A stretch of 64,000 nucleotides of DNA, taken from positions 682,001 to 746,000 of the forward strand of contig CAWDJV010000005.1 of NCBI GenBank assembly GCA_963802795.1. The letters run 5' to 3'. Positions 61,359 to 64,000 of the stretch are shown here, in pieces (within the stretch, counting starts at the first letter, position 1; each line of letters starts with the position of its first letter). The notes beneath the pieces were generated by a model. It saw nothing but the letters and a program-made list of their open reading frames with translations. It had not been told where the DNA came from and searched no databases. Position numbers and translations under genes: made by a program. The DNA is from JAIBJN01 sp963802795 (lineage in GTDB: Bacteria; Actinomycetota; Thermoleophilia; Gaiellales; Gaiellaceae).

Positions 61359-62519
61359 ATGGCCACGACGGATGGCAAGCATCGCGTGCTGATCGCCGGC
61401 GGCGGCGTCGCCGCGCTCGAGGCGATGGTGGCCCTTCACGAGCTGGCAGGCGAGCTCGTCGAGGTCGAGCTCGTCTCGCCGGATCTCGATTTCTTCTACC
61501 GGCCCCTCTCCGTCGCCGAGCCGTTCGGCGTGGGGAACGTCCTGCGCTTCGACCTCCCGACGCTGACCCGCGGATGTGGAGCGACGCACCGTCTCGGCTC
61601 GCTGGTCGCCGTCCATCCGGATCGGCACCGCGTCCGAACCGCGCGAAACACGACGATCGGCTACGACTCGCTCCTGATCGCGGCGGGCGCCCGGCCCCGC
61701 GAGGCCGTCCCCGGCGCTCTCACGTTCAGGGGGGAAGTAGACGTCGCGCGGATCGCAGGAATGCTCAGCGACCTCGACCGCGGCGTCGTCCGTGAGGTCG
61801 TGTTCGCGCTCCCCGGAAGCGTCACCTGGCCGCTTCCCCTCTACGAGCTCGCCCTGCTCACGGCCGACCACGTCTCCCGGGAGGGCGGCTCCGCGGAGCT
61901 CACGCTCGTGACATCCGAGGACGCCCCGCTCAGTCTGCTCGGCCGCGAGGCGAGCGAGGCTGTCGCGGGGCTCCTGACGGATCGCGGGATCCAGCTCGCA
62001 ACGGCCACGGACCCGGTTTCCTACGAGGCTGGAGAGCTCCAGGTCGTCTCCGGTCAAGCTCTGCCTGCAGACGTCGTCGTCTCACTCCCCAAGCTGCGAG
62101 GGATTGCGATCGCGGGCTTGCCGCAAGACGACGACTGCTTCGTGACCGTCGACGAGAGTTGCCGCGTTGCCGGGCTGGAGGACGTCTACGCGGCCGGTGA
62201 CATCACGACGTTCCCCGTGAAGCAGGGCGGGCTCGCCGCGCAGCAAGCCGACGTGGCCGCCTCGGTGATTGCAGCGGCCGCGGGCGCGACTGTCGCTCCG
62301 GAGGCCTTCGAGCCGGTGCTGCGCGGACTGCTGCTGAGCAGCTCGCCGCTCTTCCTGCGGACGGAGCTCGGCGGTGGCTACGGCGAGGTTTCGACCGCGG
62401 ACAGCGACGCGTTGTGGTGGCCTGCCGCAAAGATCGCCTCACGCTATCTCAGCCCGTACCTCGCGGAGCGCGTCGGACTTGCCTACGGCCCGCGCGGTGG
62501 GCCGGTGTCAGTCCTCTAG
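61359..62519 (+). CDS. NAD(P)/FAD-dependent oxidoreductase (SQR/NDH-2-like)
   Basis: A 386-residue two-dinucleotide-binding flavoprotein. FAD site: HRVLIAGGGVAALEAMVALH (near residue 8). The middle FAD contact is YDSLLIAAGARP and the C-terminal one is DVYAAGDITTFPVKQGGLAA. It resembles sulfide:quinone oxidoreductases and NDH-2-like proteins, but the SQR cysteine pattern is not clear (Cys near 71, 265 and 273), so sulfide oxidation should not be assumed. The C-terminus has a short amphipathic region. ATG 61359 fits the domain start. It overlaps the convergent response regulator by 12 nt. Confidence 0.85.
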   Translation: MATTDGKHRVLIAGGGVAALEAMVALHELAGELVEVELVSPDLDFFYRPLSVAEPFGVGNVLRFDLPTLTRGCGATHRLGSLVAVHPDRHRVRTARNTTIGYDSLLIAAGARPREAVPGALTFRGEVDVARIAGMLSDLDRGVVREVVFALPGSVTWPLPLYELALLTADHVSREGGSAELTLVTSEDAPLSLLGREASEAVAGLLTDRGIQLATATDPVSYEAGELQVVSGQALPADVVVSLPKLRGIAIAGLPQDDDCFVTVDESCRVAGLEDVYAAGDITTFPVKQGGLAAQQADVAASVIAAAAGATVAPEAFEPVLRGLLLSSSPLFLRTELGGGYGEVSTADSDALWWPAAKIASRYLSPYLAERVGLAYGPRGGPVSVL

Positions 62520-63146
62520 GAGGCCCTGGGCGAGCGCGTAGCGGACGAGCTCGGCCCGGGTGGTCAGGCGAAGCTTCTGCATGATGTGCGCCCGGTGCGT
62601 CTCGGCCGTGCGCACCGAGATGAATAGCGTCTTCGCGATCTCCTGGTTCGTGTGGCCGAGCGCAAGCAGTCGCAGCACCTCGCGCTCGCGATCCGACAAC
62701 GGGTCTGCGTCCGCGCGCGCGGACGCCTCGGCCTCCGCAGCGACCAGGCGGGCGCCGAGCGCCGGATGGACGTACCTCTCTCCGGCGGCAACCTGCCGGA
62801 GCGCGGCCACGAGCTCCGTGTCCGCGGCTTCCTTCAGCACGTAGCCCGACGCGCCGACGGAGAATGCTTCGCGGACGTAGCTGGGATCGTCCTCCATGGA
62901 GAGAACCAGGACCTTCGCGTCCGGCGCCTCGCGCAGCACGTCGGGGGTTGCCTCGAGCCCGTTCCTGTCCGGGAGGACGACGTCCATCAGGACGACGTCG
63001 GGCTGGTGCTTGCGGACCTCGAAGATCGCGTCCCGAGCATTCCCCGCCTCGGCGACCGTCTCGAGGTCCTCCTCGGCGTCGAGGAGCATGCGCAGTCCCG
63101 ACCGAACGACCGCGTGGTCGTCGACGATCACGATGCGCACGCTCAT
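62508..63146 (-). CDS. LuxR/NarL-family response regulator
   Basis: A 212-residue two-component regulator. The receiver domain has acidic pocket IVDDHAVVRSG, phosphoacceptor Asp in VVLMDVVLPDRNG (near residue 54) and Lys in YVLKEAA (near 105). The C-terminal LuxR helix-turn-helix has LSDREREVLRLLALGHTNQE (near 150) and SVRTAETHRAHIMQKLRL. It resembles DevR/DosR and NarL types. The ATG at 63146 overlaps the kinase stop (ATGA), so the pair is one operon. Targets may include nearby stress genes, but no binding boxes were recognised. Confidence 0.95.
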   Translation of the reverse strand: MSVRIVIVDDHAVVRSGLRMLLDAEEDLETVAEAGNARDAIFEVRKHQPDVVLMDVVLPDRNGLEATPDVLREAPDAKVLVLSMEDDPSYVREAFSVGASGYVLKEAADTELVAALRQVAAGERYVHPALGARLVAAEAEASARADADPLSDREREVLRLLALGHTNQEIAKTLFISVRTAETHRAHIMQKLRLTTRAELVRYALAQGLLED

Positions 63147-64000
63147 GCGGTCGGAACCTCCACGGCGATCGTCGTGCCTGCTGCTCCAGACGACTCCAAC
63201 GAGACGCGTCCGCCAAGGAGAGCGACTCGCTCTTGCATCCCGACGAGGCCCAACCCGTCCCCCACATCGTCGGGGTCGAACCCTCGGCCGTCGTCCTCGA
63301 TCACGACCCCGACCTTACTCCCCGTTTCGTGCAGCAGGATGCTCACGCGCTCGGCCCGAGCATGCTTGATCACGTTCGTGAGCGCCTCCTGGACGACGCG
63401 GTAGAGGACCGTCTCGATCTCGCCGGGCAGGCGAGCATCCTGAAGGCGCGACTCGAGCTGCGTGTCGATGCCCGTCTGCTCTTCGAAGACGGTCGTCAGC
63501 CGCTCGAGAGCCGGAAGGAGCCCGAAGTCGTCGAGGGCTTTCGGGCGAAGCTCGACCGCGAGGCGCTTGACGTCTTGCAGGGTGGCGACGACGAGCTCGC
63601 GAAGGTCCGCCAGCGCCTTGGGGAACCGGTCGGTTCCCTGTGCGTCCTCGATCGCCTTGAGGCCGAGCAGGATCGACGTCAGCGCTTGACCGGTCTCGTC
63701 GTGGAGCTCGCGGGAGAGGCGGCGGCGCTCCTGCTCCTGACCGCTGACGATCCGCTGCACCGTCCTCCGCGCGACGCGCTGGGAGAGATCGACCGCGACC
63801 GCGGCCCGGGCGGCAAATCGCTGCGCCAGCCGCAGGTCTGCGTCGCTGAAGCGAGGATCGGGGTTGCGGCGGTCGAGGGCCATGAGGACGCCGATGCTCT
63901 CGCCCCGGACGACGAGCGGCGCCCAGATTCCGGCCCGGGCGCCGACGCGCCGCATCAGGTCCGGGTCGGCGTCCGGATCGTCGATCACGGAATCGACGCG
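63143..64000 (-). CDS. GAF-domain sensor histidine kinase (NarL-partner type), 5' end beyond window
   Basis: 286 residues are visible; the frame is open to the right edge. The visible N-terminal part is the end of a GAF domain (WAPLVVRGESIGVLMALDRR). Then come the dimerisation/phosphoacceptor domain HisKA_3 with His in SRELHDETGQALTSIL and the ATPase domain (VVQEALTNVIKHARAE, VIEDDGRGFDPDD, GLGLVGMQERVALLGG). This is the DevS/DosS and NarX layout. The signal sensed (redox, gas or ligand) depends on the unseen part; no haem-contact residue can be checked here. It is upstream of, and co-translated with, the response regulator. Confidence 0.93.
   Translation of the reverse strand, partial: RVDSVIDDPDADPDLMRRVGARAGIWAPLVVRGESIGVLMALDRRNPDPRFSDADLRLAQRFAARAAVAVDLSQRVARRTVQRIVSGQEQERRRLSRELHDETGQALTSILLGLKAIEDAQGTDRFPKALADLRELVVATLQDVKRLAVELRPKALDDFGLLPALERLTTVFEEQTGIDTQLESRLQDARLPGEIETVLYRVVQEALTNVIKHARAERVSILLHETGSKVGVVIEDDGRGFDPDDVGDGLGLVGMQERVALLGGRVSLESSGAAGTTIAVEVPTA

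Noticed and set aside
1..64000. CRISPR arrays, tRNA or rRNA genes, prophage or transposases
   Set aside because: No regularly spaced repeats, no cloverleaf-like sequences and no transposase or integrase motifs were found by reading; tRNA detection by eye is limited.

Overview
The window looks like chromosomal DNA of a high-GC (about 70% by eye) member of the Actinomycetota, possibly a soil or metagenomic Thermoleophilia-type lineage. The basis is GC content, many GTG and TTG starts, probable leaderless promoters with TAGGAT-like -10 boxes, and gene families common in that phylum. The lineage is an inference. No tRNA, rRNA, CRISPR array, insertion sequence or prophage was seen. Gene density is near 95%, with many 4-nt or 8-nt start/stop overlaps. 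At least eleven single-base frameshifts split otherwise intact conserved genes, which suggests sequence or assembly errors more than real decay.

Layout. 1-7.7 kb: end of an S15-type peptidase; an ABC-2 exporter; a GNAT acetyltransferase with a PhzF protein; a thiamine-pyrophosphate (TPP) riboswitch operon (CytX-like permease, PfkB kinase, small Asp-box protein); a histidine phosphatase; an amine-oxidase-type flavoprotein. 7.8-18.5 kb: a lipid/acyl-CoA district with two acyl-CoA dehydrogenases, an ADP-forming acyl-CoA synthetase, dienoyl-CoA and enoyl-CoA reductase-type SDRs, an OYE/FeS dienoyl-CoA reductase-like protein, a thioesterase, a D-2-hydroxyacid dehydrogenase, a MOSC protein and an enoyl-CoA hydratase. 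18.5-35.6 kb: a large nitrogen-compound catabolic district. A leftward operon (M20 hydrolase, class III aminotransferase, Rieske oxygenase, trimethylamine-dehydrogenase-family enzyme, enoyl-CoA hydratase) diverges from a rightward PotD-B-C-A importer. It is followed by a class I/II aminotransferase, a TPP-dependent enzyme, a second trimethylamine-dehydrogenase paralogue and an S15 hydrolase.

35.6-39.8 kb: a class C beta-lactamase-fold hydrolase, an amidohydrolase overlapping a Rieske ferredoxin, and a Walker ATPase behind an AT-rich, repeat-filled promoter. 39.8-50.5 kb: one leftward transcription unit, OsmC, creatininase-family amidohydrolase, C45 acyltransferase, S66 LD-carboxypeptidase and DppA-B-C-D-F, where the last ATPase is fused in frame to an amidohydrolase. 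50.6-57.1 kb: DEAD-box helicase with a possible leader peptide, methyltransferase, a two-span membrane protein and a MacB/FtsX-type exporter. 57.1-64 kb: universal stress protein with a nitroreductase remnant, a GNAT/acyl-CoA-synthetase (Pat-type) fusion, two small proteins, an SQR-like flavoprotein, and a LuxR-type response regulator with a GAF histidine kinase that runs off the end.

How the genes work together (inference): most of the window is scavenging metabolism. One importer set brings in polyamine- or betaine-like cations that the Rieske/TMADH/aminotransferase/hydrolase enzymes could N-dealkylate and deaminate. The other imports peptides or N-acyl amides that the creatininase/C45/S66/amidohydrolase set could cleave. 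The products would drain through the acyl-CoA enzymes. The right end resembles a redox/dormancy-type signalling locus.
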